A stretch of 64,000 bases of DNA. Source: Jatrophihabitans endophyticus. Its GTDB lineage: Bacteria > Actinomycetota > Actinomycetes > Mycobacteriales > Jatrophihabitantaceae. The notes beneath the pieces are model-generated. The model did not search any database. It was given only the letters and a program-made list of their open reading frames with translations, and was not told where the DNA came from. The stretch lies in the NCBI RefSeq assembly GCF_900129455.1, contig NZ_FQVU01000005.1, forward strand, positions 124,001 through 188,000. Direction: 5' to 3'. This document shows, in pieces, positions 9,523 through 17,147 of the stretch (its first letter is position 1; every line of letters starts with the position of its first letter). The position numbers and the translations under genes were made by a program.

Positions 9523-12384
9523 TCAACTGTCGATCCGCAGGTCGGTCGCGTACGGCAGGCTGCCCACGCGCAGCTTCGGGTGCGACTGCAGGTCGCTCCA
9601 CATCCGCTGCCATGCGCTCCGCCCGCCGATGCTGCCGCAGCTGCGCGCCTGCGCGCAGGCGGTGTACTCGGTGAGCGGGCCGCCGAAGTTGATGCGCTTG
9701 TTGCCCTGGCCGACGCCGGTCAGCGAGATGTACTTCCACTGGTCGGCCATCGTGTAGTTGTAGACCTGCGGCAGGTTGATGATGCGGCTGGGCGCGGCGC
9801 CGCCGGCGAGGTTGTACAGCCCGGCCATCGTGTAGCCGTTGTTGCAGGAACGGTTCGACACCGTCCACGCGCAGCCGTCGGCCGAGCCGTTGAAGACGAA
9901 CTTGGCCTTCGTCGCGGCGAGGTAGCCGGAGAGCCAGCTCCGGGTGGCGCTGTACGAGCCGCGGAAGCCGGGTTCGACGTCGTTCGCCCCGGCGACGGTG
10001 ATGCCGGAGTACTTGCGGGCGTAGCTCAGCAATGGGTTGACGATCTGCGTCGCCCACGCCCGGCCGGTGGTGGAGTTGACGTCCATGTCGTTGTTCACGC
10101 CGATGGCGATCATCGCCGGTGCCGTCGCGCGCTGCGCGCTCGCGTAGCCGTCGACGTAGGACTTCGAGCACGACAGCAGGGCCGCGTAGGTGACGAAGCG
10201 GGTCGTGGCGCTGAGCACCACGCCGCCGTAACGCTGGTTCTGCCCGCCGATGTCGAGCAGCATCAGGTACCGGTGCCCGCTCGGGTTGTTCCGGGCGTCG
10301 GCCGCACCGAACGCGCGCATCACCGACTTCTCCGACGTCGAGCAGGTGCGGATGTTGCGCAGGTAGCGGCTCGTGGACACCGGCGCGGGCTTGGTCTGCG
10401 GGGCGGGACCGGTCGCGGTGCGGGTGGCGGCCGAGACGCCGCCGGCGGAGCGGCCCGCCACGTTCACGGCGGTGACGGTGACCCGGTAGACGGCGTTCGC
10501 CTTCAGCCCGGACAGCGTCGTGGAGCGGGCCGTGCTGGCGAGCGTCACGGCGGCCCCGGCGGGCGAGGTGGTGACGACGTACTTCGTCGGCGGTGCGCCG
10601 CCGTCGGAGGCCGGCGCGGCCCAGGAGACCTTCAGCGAGCCGTAGCCCGCCGACGCCTTGACGCTGCGCGGGGCGCTGGCGACGACCGGGTGCACCGCGA
10701 TGATGAGCCGGCAGCCGAGGCTGACGTCCTTGCCGCCACCGACGTTCTTGGCCGTGACGCAGACGGTGTGCTTGCCGTCGGTCGTCGCGAGCACCGGCGC
10801 GAAGCCGCGGTTCGCCCCGGCGGAGGGCCACACCTTGGCGACGTCGGTGCGGGCCACGGCGGCCCGGTGGCTGCCGGCCGCCTTCCCGTCGACGGTCATC
10901 GTCACCGTCGCGGCCGCGGCCGAGTCGGGGTCGAAGGCCCAGCCGGTGACGCGGACGTCGTCCCCGGAGCGGGTCAGCGAGTTGAAGCCGCCGATGGGGC
11001 TCAGGGCCAGCGTCTGCGTGCTGCAGGCGGCCTGGGAGTTGTGCGTCCCCGCGCCGCGGTTGAGCGCGATCGCGCACACGGCGTGCCGGCCGGAGCGGGC
11101 GGTGACGGCGGCGGCGAAGTTGTGCCCGGTGTGCGTCGCCCCCTTGCCGTTCGCGGTGACGGTCGCGACGGTCCGCCCGTCGAGGGTGATGCGGACCGGG
11201 AGGGCCGCACTGGTGTCGGGGTCGGTCGCCCAGCCCGTCACCGACAGGCCGGTGCGCGTCGGCGTGGCCTTGGTCAGCGCCGCGGTCGGGGTGTAGCTCA
11301 GGGTCGCCCGGCGGCAGGCGAAGGAGGTGTCGGCGCCGTAGCCGATGTTCTTGACGGAGACGCAGACCGTGTGGCTGCCCTCGCTGAGTGGGATGGCCTG
11401 GTCGAAGCCGTGCTTGGCCGCGATGCCGTACTTCTTCGCGACGTCGGCCCGCGCGACGGACGCGGTGTAGGTGCGGGCCGCGCCGCCGTCGATGCGCACC
11501 GACACGGTGAGCGGCTTGACGGTGTCGTCCCGGTCGAAGGCCCAGCCGCGGACCCGCAGCGCGTTGCCCGACTGCGCGACGGAGTTCAGCCCGCTGATCG
11601 GGTCGTCGTCGAGCGTCACGCTCTTGCACCCGATCTTGTTGTCCCGGCCGTAGCCGATGTCGCGGCCGATGACGCAGACGGTGTGCTTCCCCTGCTTCGC
11701 CGCGAGGGAGGCGGCGAAGCCGTGCTGCGCGCCGGCGCCCTTGCGCACGGTCGCGATGTCGGGGCGGGACTTGTCGGCGACGACGTCGTGGGCGACGCCG
11801 TCGATGGTGATGCGGGCGGTGACGGGCGCCGTCACCGAGTCCGCGTCGACGAGCCAGCCCTTGGTGAAGATGTGACCCGGCCGGGTGCTGACGCGGTTGA
11901 TCGCGCCGAACGGGCCGTAGTCGAACACGGTCTTGCGCAGGCAGCCGAGGGTGACGTTGCGACCCTTGCCGACGTTGACGGCGACGATGCAGACGTCGTG
12001 GCGTCCCTCGGTCACCGGGACCGTGAACGCGAAGCCGTGCGCCGCCCCGGCATTGGGGTGGGCCTTCGCGACGTCGCTGCGCGACCGCGAGGCCGAGACC
12101 GTGCTCGTCTTCTTGCCGTCGACCGTGGCGTAGACGGTGACGGGCGCGGTGCGGGCGTCGGGGTCGAAGACCCAGCCCGTGGCGCGAGCGCCGCCGGGCA
12201 CCTGGGCGAGCCGGTCGAGGTCACCGATCGGGTACCGGTTGACGAAGTTCGCGGCGCGGGCGCGCGGGGCCTCGGTGGTCGTCGAGGACGGCGTGACGGC
12301 GGCCAGGGTGCCGGCGACGGCCAGGGCGAGGGTCGGCACGAGGGTGCCGAGCCGCCGCAGGGAGGTGTGGCGAGCTGACTTCAT
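9523..12384 (-). CDS. large secreted protein: five ~100-residue repeats, FN3 domain, C-terminal hydrolase-like domain
   Basis: 953 aa. The signal peptide is at about 1-30. Five homologous repeats follow (about 52-158, 158-261, 262-365, 366-462, 463-566). Each has GWxxDPD, an (I/V)DG strand, a paired Cys late in the unit (HTVCVxxxN...GC) and a RxDVA helix. Repeat 4 has lost the RxDVA part. A fibronectin type III domain is at about 570-658. The final 280 residues (IGVNNDMDVNSTTGRAW, GANDVEPGF, FNGSADGC) resemble an extracellular TIM-barrel hydrolase, but I cannot name the family. It is an exported cell-surface or matrix protein. Confidence 0.8.
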   Translation of the reverse strand: MKSARHTSLRRLGTLVPTLALAVAGTLAAVTPSSTTTEAPRARAANFVNRYPIGDLDRLAQVPGGARATGWVFDPDARTAPVTVYATVDGKKTSTVSASRSRSDVAKAHPNAGAAHGFAFTVPVTEGRHDVCIVAVNVGKGRNVTLGCLRKTVFDYGPFGAINRVSTRPGHIFTKGWLVDADSVTAPVTARITIDGVAHDVVADKSRPDIATVRKGAGAQHGFAASLAAKQGKHTVCVIGRDIGYGRDNKIGCKSVTLDDDPISGLNSVAQSGNALRVRGWAFDRDDTVKPLTVSVRIDGGAARTYTASVARADVAKKYGIAAKHGFDQAIPLSEGSHTVCVSVKNIGYGADTSFACRRATLSYTPTAALTKATPTRTGLSVTGWATDPDTSAALPVRITLDGRTVATVTANGKGATHTGHNFAAAVTARSGRHAVCAIALNRGAGTHNSQAACSTQTLALSPIGGFNSLTRSGDDVRVTGWAFDPDSAAAATVTMTVDGKAAGSHRAAVARTDVAKVWPSAGANRGFAPVLATTDGKHTVCVTAKNVGGGKDVSLGCRLIIAVHPVVASAPRSVKASAGYGSLKVSWAAPASDGGAPPTKYVVTTSPAGAAVTLASTARSTTLSGLKANAVYRVTVTAVNVAGRSAGGVSAATRTATGPAPQTKPAPVSTSRYLRNIRTCSTSEKSVMRAFGAADARNNPSGHRYLMLLDIGGQNQRYGGVVLSATTRFVTYAALLSCSKSYVDGYASAQRATAPAMIAIGVNNDMDVNSTTGRAWATQIVNPLLSYARKYSGITVAGANDVEPGFRGSYSATRSWLSGYLAATKAKFVFNGSADGCAWTVSNRSCNNGYTMAGLYNLAGGAAPSRIINLPQVYNYTMADQWKYISLTGVGQGNKRINFGGPLTEYTACAQARSCGSIGGRSAWQRMWSDLQSHPKLRVGSLPYATDLRIDS

Positions 12385-12456
12385 GCAACGTCTTCCGTCA
12401 GGCCTGCGGTCGGGGGAAGCGCAGGTCTCCTCAGGCGGCGTGCCGAGGCAGCTCGC

Positions 12457-12483
12457 CCGTCCCCGTGGGGGAGGCGGGGACGG
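12457..12483. repeat. inverted repeat in the leader of the secreted repeat protein
   Basis: A perfect 8-bp stem, CCGTCCCC with GGGGACGG, with an 11-nt loop, about 75-100 nt upstream of the ATG at 12384. It is not a classical terminator, because the AT-rich flank is on its upstream side in the direction of transcription. It may shape the 5' leader. Confidence 0.5.
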
Positions 12484-12498
12484 AAAAGATCAAACCAT

Positions 12499-12534
12499 CA
12501 ACGTTACTGCTGTGACAAGTGGGGTTCCTGTTAC
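12499..12534 (-). promoter_or_regulatory. candidate MtrA-type response-regulator site
   Basis: Read on the minus strand, three 9-mers related to the mycobacterial MtrA half-site (GTCACAGCG) occur: GTCACAGCA and GTAACGTTG side by side, and GTAACAGGA 10 nt upstream. They lie about 115-150 nt before the secreted repeat-protein gene. MtrA controls many cell-wall and secreted genes in actinobacteria. The assignment is by motif only. Confidence 0.4.
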
Positions 12535-12558
12535 GACACGCCGGAGATCGAGACTTTC

Positions 12559-14187
12559 TCAGGCCGTCGGCAGCGGGTGCTCGGCGTACGTGTCCCGAAG
12601 CGTCCGCTTCGAGAACTTTCCGACGCTCGTCTTGGGCACCTCGTCGATGAACACCACATCGTCAGGCACCTGCCACTTCGTGAGCGTCCCGGCCAGGAAT
12701 TCCAAGACCTCCTCGCGGGTCAGCGTCTCCCCGGGAGCGACGACGACGCACGCCAGCGGACGCTCCGCCCACTTCGGGTGGGGAACGGCGATCACCGCGG
12801 CCTCGGCGACCTTGGGGTGCGCCATGATCGCGTTCTCGATCGTCACCGAGCTGATCCATTCGCCGCCGGACTTGACGAGATCCTTGGTGCGGTCGACCAG
12901 TCGGACGTAACCCAGTGGGGAGATCGCGGCGACGTCGCCGGTGCGCAACCACCCGTCGGCCGAGAACTGCTGACCGGGCTCGTCGGTGCGGTAGTACTGG
13001 CGCGCGATCCACGGGCCGCGCGCCTCGAGCTCCCCGGTGGCCTCGTCGTCCCACGGCTGCACCGCACGAGTCGTGTCGTCGACGATGCGCAACTCCACCC
13101 CGGGCGGCGCCACGCCGACCGTGGCGCGCAGGTCGGCCTTGTCGTCCTCGGTGGCCTCGGCGAACTCGCCCCGGATGATCGCGACCGACGCGATCGGCGA
13201 GGTCTCGGTCATGCCCCACGCCTGCAGGATGGGGATGCCGACCTGCTCGCGGAACGCCTCGGACAGCGAGCGCGGCACCGCCGAACCCCCGCACAGGACG
13301 AGTCGCAACGCGGCGAGGTCCCGGTCGGCCAGCAGCGGCAGCAGGCCCATCCATATCGTCGGCACGCCCGCGGTCACCGTCACGTGCTCGCGTTCCAGGA
13401 GGTCCGCGATCGCCTCGGGGGAGAGGTCGGGCCCGGGCATCACCATGGCGGCGCCGGCCATCAGGCAGCCGTAGGGCAACCCCCAGGCGTTCGCGTGGAA
13501 CATCGGGACGACGGGGAGCACCCGGTCGCTGTCGACCAGGCCGAAGGCGGCGGCGAGCCCGCACGCGTTCGAGTGCAGCCACGCCGAGCGGTGCGAGTAG
13601 AGCACGCCCTTCGGGTTGCCGGTGGTCCCGGTCGTGTAGCACAGCGCCGCGGCCTGCTGCTCGTCGCGGACCCGGTCGGTGAACTCGACCTGCTCGGCCC
13701 CGGCGATCACGTCGTCCCAGTGCACGATGCGCGGGTCGTCGGGGATCGGGGTGTCGGCACCGTCGTCCATCACCACCACGTGCCGCACGGTGTCGAGCTC
13801 GGGCAAGTAGGTCGAGAACAGCGGCAGCAGCGACCGGTCGACGAAGACGGCCTCGTCCTCGGCGTGCTGGATCGTGTACACCAGCTGCTCGGCGAAGTAG
13901 CGGATGTTGATGGTGTGCATGACCCGGCCCGATCCCGGGATCGCGAGGTAGAGCGCGAGGTGTCGCGCCGTGTTCCATGCGAACGTCCCGACCCGGCCGT
14001 CGGGCGAGACGCCGACCGAGTCGAGGAAGCCGGCGACGCGACGGGCGTCGTCGCACACCTCGCCGACCGTGCTGCGGTGCAGACCGGTCGCCGTGCGGGT
14101 GACGATCTCCTTGTCGGCGTAGTAGCGCTCGGCGCGGGTGAAGATCCAGTTCGTCGTCAGCGGCAGGTCCTGCATCAGTCCCAACAT
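12559..14187 (-). CDS. long/medium-chain fatty acid-CoA ligase (FadD type)
   Basis: 542 aa ANL-superfamily adenylate-forming enzyme. The P-loop YTTGTTGNPKG is at 184-194. Further motifs are QAWGMTETSP, the hinge GWLRTGDVA...VDRTKDLVKSGGEWIS and the catalytic Lys near the C-terminus (PKTSVGKFSKR). It activates a carboxylic acid to acyl-AMP and then acyl-CoA for beta-oxidation or lipid synthesis. The AlkK-like N-terminus (LMQDLPLTTNWIFTRAERYY) suggests medium-chain acids. MQDL, four codons in, is an alternative start. Confidence 0.9.
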   Translation of the reverse strand: MLGLMQDLPLTTNWIFTRAERYYADKEIVTRTATGLHRSTVGEVCDDARRVAGFLDSVGVSPDGRVGTFAWNTARHLALYLAIPGSGRVMHTINIRYFAEQLVYTIQHAEDEAVFVDRSLLPLFSTYLPELDTVRHVVVMDDGADTPIPDDPRIVHWDDVIAGAEQVEFTDRVRDEQQAAALCYTTGTTGNPKGVLYSHRSAWLHSNACGLAAAFGLVDSDRVLPVVPMFHANAWGLPYGCLMAGAAMVMPGPDLSPEAIADLLEREHVTVTAGVPTIWMGLLPLLADRDLAALRLVLCGGSAVPRSLSEAFREQVGIPILQAWGMTETSPIASVAIIRGEFAEATEDDKADLRATVGVAPPGVELRIVDDTTRAVQPWDDEATGELEARGPWIARQYYRTDEPGQQFSADGWLRTGDVAAISPLGYVRLVDRTKDLVKSGGEWISSVTIENAIMAHPKVAEAAVIAVPHPKWAERPLACVVVAPGETLTREEVLEFLAGTLTKWQVPDDVVFIDEVPKTSVGKFSKRTLRDTYAEHPLPTA

Positions 14188-14262
14188 GGATGGATCGTGG
14201 CCGACGCCACGAGGCCGGGCAAGCGATCCATGGCGAACTCCTCCGTGCGCGCTCGCGGGCCG

Positions 14263-15510
14263 TCATCGCCGCTCCACCCGGTAGCGGTACTGCGCGCCGT
14301 GGGTCGCGGTGAAGAACCCGGACGCGCTGGCCAGGAAATCGCGTACCGAGCGGCTCTCGCTGTGCTGTGCGTCGGTCGCCACCGCGACGTAGGAGGTCGT
14401 GATGCCGTGGTTGCCGCCGACCGACCCGGCGCCGTGCGACGAGGACACCGTCGTGACGTTGCGTCGATCGGGGTTGGCGGCGCTGTCGAGCCGCGGGACG
14501 GCGTCGGCCGAGTTCTCCAGCGCCAGCACCCGGACCGACGCCGGCAGCCGGCCGACGGTCAACCCAATCGGCGATCCGGCCGTGACGACGTGCGTGACCC
14601 GGAACTCCCCGGTGCGCGCGGCGTCGCGGGCGGTCGTCACGGCGACGAGGCCGCCCTGGCTGTGGCCGACCAGCATCACGTCGTCGTCGCGGCGGACACC
14701 CGCCCTGCGCAGCGCGGCGAGCACACCCTGCGAGTACGCGGTGGTGTCGCCGAGCAGGGCGTGCTCGTTGGTGCCGAGATCGGCGACGTTGCGCCCGCCC
14801 CGTCGCCAGGTGCGCGTGCCGGTGATGTCGACGACGACGTGGCGCCGCCCGTCGGGGCCGTTGAGCACGCGCACGTCGATGCCGCCCGGCGTGCCGTCGC
14901 GGTCGACGTCGCCCAGGCCGGTGACGAGGTCGCGCAGCGAGCGCGGTGGCGTGACCGGCGCGCGCCCGGCGGGCTCGGCCGTCCCCAGACCGTCGTCGTC
15001 GGTCGCGTCGAGGGACGTCAGCTGCGGGACACCGACGAGGGTGACCAGGAGGTCGAGGGACCGCGGGTCGAGACCGGCGACCGTGTCGCCGTGGTGCACG
15101 CTGCCCAGGGCGTGGGTGGCGCCGCCGACGAGGGAGCGGATGGTGTCGAGGACACCGGCGTCCAGCGCGTCGCTGCCCCACGGGTAGCCCTGCGCCGCGT
15201 TGCCCAGGCGCGTGCCGAGATCCTCGGCGAGGTGCGCGGCTCGCCCCAGCCGGGCGATCGCCCGCTCGAGCGTGCCGTGGGCGGTCGCGAGGCCGGCCAG
15301 GTCGGTGCGGCCGGCCGCGCCGGGGTCGCCGCCGAACGGCCCGAGTCGTTCGGCCTCGAGCAGCAGCGCGAACGCGTCCGAGCCGAGCGTGTGCGCGGCG
15401 CGCCGGTGGAGCGCGGCCAGGTGCTCGATGCCCTCGCGGTTGGCGGCGATGCCGCCCGCACCGCCGACGACCGACACCGGCGTCGCGGGGACACCCGCCG
15501 GCGCGCTCAT
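14263..15510 (-). CDS. alpha/beta hydrolase with N-terminal helical domain
   Basis: 415 aa from ATG 15510. The N-terminal half (to about 140) is helical with a conserved YPWGSDALDAG segment. The C-terminal half is an alpha/beta hydrolase with nucleophile elbow GHSQGG (S284), a strand DITGTRTW and a late His near SVGGNHGITTSYV. It overlaps the upstream WXG-like gene by 4 bp. That pairing suggests a substrate or effector of a type VII-like export system, but no ESX core genes are in the window. No signal peptide is seen. Confidence 0.7.
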   Translation of the reverse strand: MSAPAGVPATPVSVVGGAGGIAANREGIEHLAALHRRAAHTLGSDAFALLLEAERLGPFGGDPGAAGRTDLAGLATAHGTLERAIARLGRAAHLAEDLGTRLGNAAQGYPWGSDALDAGVLDTIRSLVGGATHALGSVHHGDTVAGLDPRSLDLLVTLVGVPQLTSLDATDDDGLGTAEPAGRAPVTPPRSLRDLVTGLGDVDRDGTPGGIDVRVLNGPDGRRHVVVDITGTRTWRRGGRNVADLGTNEHALLGDTTAYSQGVLAALRRAGVRRDDDVMLVGHSQGGLVAVTTARDAARTGEFRVTHVVTAGSPIGLTVGRLPASVRVLALENSADAVPRLDSAANPDRRNVTTVSSSHGAGSVGGNHGITTSYVAVATDAQHSESRSVRDFLASASGFFTATHGAQYRYRVERR

Positions 15511-15848
15511 CGCAGCCACTGCCCGAGGTGGGCGTCGCGCCGCTCGAGCTCCCGACGAACCGCCGCGCCGTGCTGCCGTAGCGCGGCCGCGGCGTCGTCG
15601 AGCTCGCTCGCCGCCCGGCGGACCCGACCGAGCAGCTCGTGCTCGCGCTGCTCGAACGCGCGCGCGCCGTCGCCGTCCCAGCCGCTGTGCGCCGTGGCGG
15701 TCGCCAGCAGGCTCGCGCGTTGCCGAGCGTGCTCGGCCGCACCCTCGATCCGGGCAGCGGCCGCCGCCACCGCCGCGAGGTGGCAACCATCGGTCAGGCC
15801 GCCCGGTGCCGGCGGTGCAGCGATCGTGCTCGCGTTCGCAGGACCCAT
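15507..15848 (-). CDS. WXG100-like small helical protein
   Basis: 113 aa, two long amphipathic helices separated by SGWDGDGARAF. This contains a WxG turn (W57-D-G59) in the position expected for ESAT-6/WXG100 proteins. An alternative GTG start lies 3 codons upstream. It is translationally coupled to the alpha/beta hydrolase gene by a 4-bp overlap. WXG proteins usually act as export partners in type VII secretion. The role here is inferred from fold and pairing only. Confidence 0.6.
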   Translation of the reverse strand: MGPANASTIAAPPAPGGLTDGCHLAAVAAAAARIEGAAEHARQRASLLATATAHSGWDGDGARAFEQREHELLGRVRRAASELDDAAAALRQHGAAVRRELERRDAHLGQWLR

Positions 15849-15898
15849 GTCCGACACCGTCGCGCAACCCGCGACCGGCGGCGAGACCGGAGCGGAGG

Positions 15899-15927
15899 CT
15901 GTGGACGACGCGGCAGGTTGTCCACAG
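15899..15927. promoter_or_regulatory. inverted pair of DnaA-box-like 9-mers
   Basis: CTGTGGAC and GTCCACAG form a perfect 8-bp inverted repeat with a 13-nt spacer. The right arm contains TTGTCCACA (15918-15926), the high-GC actinobacterial DnaA box. The left arm contains its complement with one mismatch. It sits in the divergent promoter region between the WXG-like gene and the DUF3263 gene. Confidence 0.5.
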
Positions 15928-16051
15928 CGTGCCGCGCCGGGTTGACGGACGTGTGCCGTGGTTGAATGGTGCCGGGAATTACACGGGTGGGATTCGGTGC
16001 GGTCGCGCCGCCCGCGCGACCGCAGCAGTGAGGCCGGAGGAGTCAGCCAGC

Positions 16052-16354
16052 ATGCAGTCCGTGCACGCCGCATCGGGGGCCGACGACGGCGACGAGGTCG
16101 ACGACGGCCTGACCCGTCGCGACCGCGAGATCCTGGCCTTCGAACGGCAGTGGTGGAAGTACGCCGGCGCCAAGGAACAGGCCATCCGCGAGCTGTTCGA
16201 CATGTCCGCCACCCGTTACTACCAGGTGCTCAACGCCCTGATCGACACCCCGGCCGCGCTGGCCGCCGACCCGATGCTGGTCAAGCGTCTGCGACGATTG
16301 CGGGCAAGCCGGCAGCGGCAGCGGTCGGCACGTCGATTGGGTATCGAGGTCTAG
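16052..16354 (+). CDS. DUF3263 protein
   Basis: 100 aa, preceded by GGAGG-type ribosome sites. The conserved core LTRRDREILAFERQWWKYAGAKEQAIRELFDMSATRYYQVLNALID reads like a small helix-turn-helix domain, with basic residues C-terminal (VKRLRRLRASRQRQRSARR) suited to nucleic-acid binding. It corresponds to Mycobacterium tuberculosis Rv0430, which likewise precedes a LytR_C gene. A possible promoter, TTGACG - 17 nt - AATGGT, starts at 15942. The function is not established. Confidence 0.85.
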   Translation: MQSVHAASGADDGDEVDDGLTRRDREILAFERQWWKYAGAKEQAIRELFDMSATRYYQVLNALIDTPAALAADPMLVKRLRRLRASRQRQRSARRLGIEV

Positions 16355-16379
16355 GAAACTGAACGCGAAGCACGGCCGC

Positions 16380-16952
16380 TTGGCCCGGCAGCAGGCACGA
16401 CGCCGTTCCCGGGAACGTCTGACGGGCATCGTCCTCGCCGTTCTCGGTGCCGTCGTGCTGGTCGTCGCCGTGGTCGCGCTGACGCAGCAGAAGGGCAGCA
16501 AGCAGGACGCCGCCGGGAGTTCGCCCGCCGCGAGCACGGGTGCGACGTCGTCCGCCACGCGCCCCTCGACGAGCGCGTCTCGCTCCACCGGGACGTCGAC
16601 GTCGGCGAGCAGGTCGGCACGTCCCTCCGACACGTCGGGGTCGTCGACCTCGACCGGCGGCGCCGAGAAGCTGCCCCTGGTCATCCTCAACAACACCACG
16701 ACCAACGGCCTGGCCACCCAGGCCGCCGAGCGCTTCCGCAACGGCGGGTGGCGCGTCGACGACATCGGCAACCTCACCGACGACATCCTCTCGACCTGCG
16801 TCTACTACGACCCCGACGTCGACGGCGCGAAGGCCGCCGCGGCGGCGCTGCGCGCGCAGTTCCCGGGCATCCAGCGCTCGACGGAGAAGTTCGACGGGCT
16901 GCCCAGTGGCCCGCTCGTGGTCGTGCTCACCTCGGACTACACGTCGGGCTGA
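16380..16952 (+). CDS. LytR C-terminal domain membrane protein, VirR-like
   Basis: 190 aa from a TTG at 16380. The start is uncertain: the frame is open further upstream and may overlap the DUF3263 gene. A basic N-terminus is followed by one membrane helix (about 15-34), a Ser/Thr/Ala-rich linker (40-95) and a LytR_C domain (PLVILNNTTTNGLATQAAERFRNGGWRV...). Architecture and position match Rv0431 (VirR), which influences vesicle formation and cell-wall integrity in mycobacteria. It is anchored in the membrane with the domain outside. Confidence 0.8.
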   Translation: MARQQARRRSRERLTGIVLAVLGAVVLVVAVVALTQQKGSKQDAAGSSPAASTGATSSATRPSTSASRSTGTSTSASRSARPSDTSGSSTSTGGAEKLPLVILNNTTTNGLATQAAERFRNGGWRVDDIGNLTDDILSTCVYYDPDVDGAKAAAAALRAQFPGIQRSTEKFDGLPSGPLVVVLTSDYTSG

Positions 16953-16998
16953 GCGCCCCCGCGGCTGTGCCATGATGGGGGCACAACCGAACAGCACG

Positions 16999-17128
16999 CT
17001 CATCCAGAGGGGCAGAGGGACCGGCCCGACGAAGCCCCGGCAACCACGCGCGCACACCACCTCCTCACGAGGCCGACGCCGCAGGTGCCAAGTCCGGCTC
17101 GCACGTCTCGTCGTGCGGGAAAGATGAG
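16999..17128 (+). promoter_or_regulatory. SAM-I (S-box) riboswitch
   Basis: The leader carries the SAM-I core. P1 arms are CTCATC (16999) and GATGAG (17123). Between them are AGAGGGGCAGAGGGACC, GGCCCGACGAAGCCCCGGCAACC and GGTGCCAAGTCC in the canonical order. P1 ends 19 nt before the threonine synthase ATG. GAGG and CCTC between P1 and the start could form an alternative pairing around the Shine-Dalgarno, consistent with translational control. SAM binding normally switches the downstream gene off. Confidence 0.92.
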
Positions 17129-17147
17129 GAGAAAGGCCTCGTTTCCC

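Noticed and set aside
9580-12378. 932-codon plus-strand open frame across the secreted repeat-protein gene
   Set aside because: Antisense shadow: composition is Arg/Gly/Ala/Val-rich, with no ribosome site and no recognisable domain. The minus-strand frame has a signal peptide, repeats and FN3.
12457-12483. Rho-independent terminator for the acyl-CoA ligase region
   Set aside because: Stem lies in the leader of a minus-strand gene with AT-rich bases on the wrong side; no gene ends there in the right orientation.
12385-12558. Cyclic di-AMP (ydaO) riboswitch in the leader of the secreted protein
   Set aside because: Such riboswitches precede actinobacterial wall genes, but I could not find the conserved GGGGA...GGGTGAA and CCGACAGCTAACCTCG blocks in order.
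17085-17147. Upstream extension of threonine synthase
   Set aside because: It would translate through the 3' half of the SAM-I riboswitch; the ATG at 17148 gives the family N-terminus.
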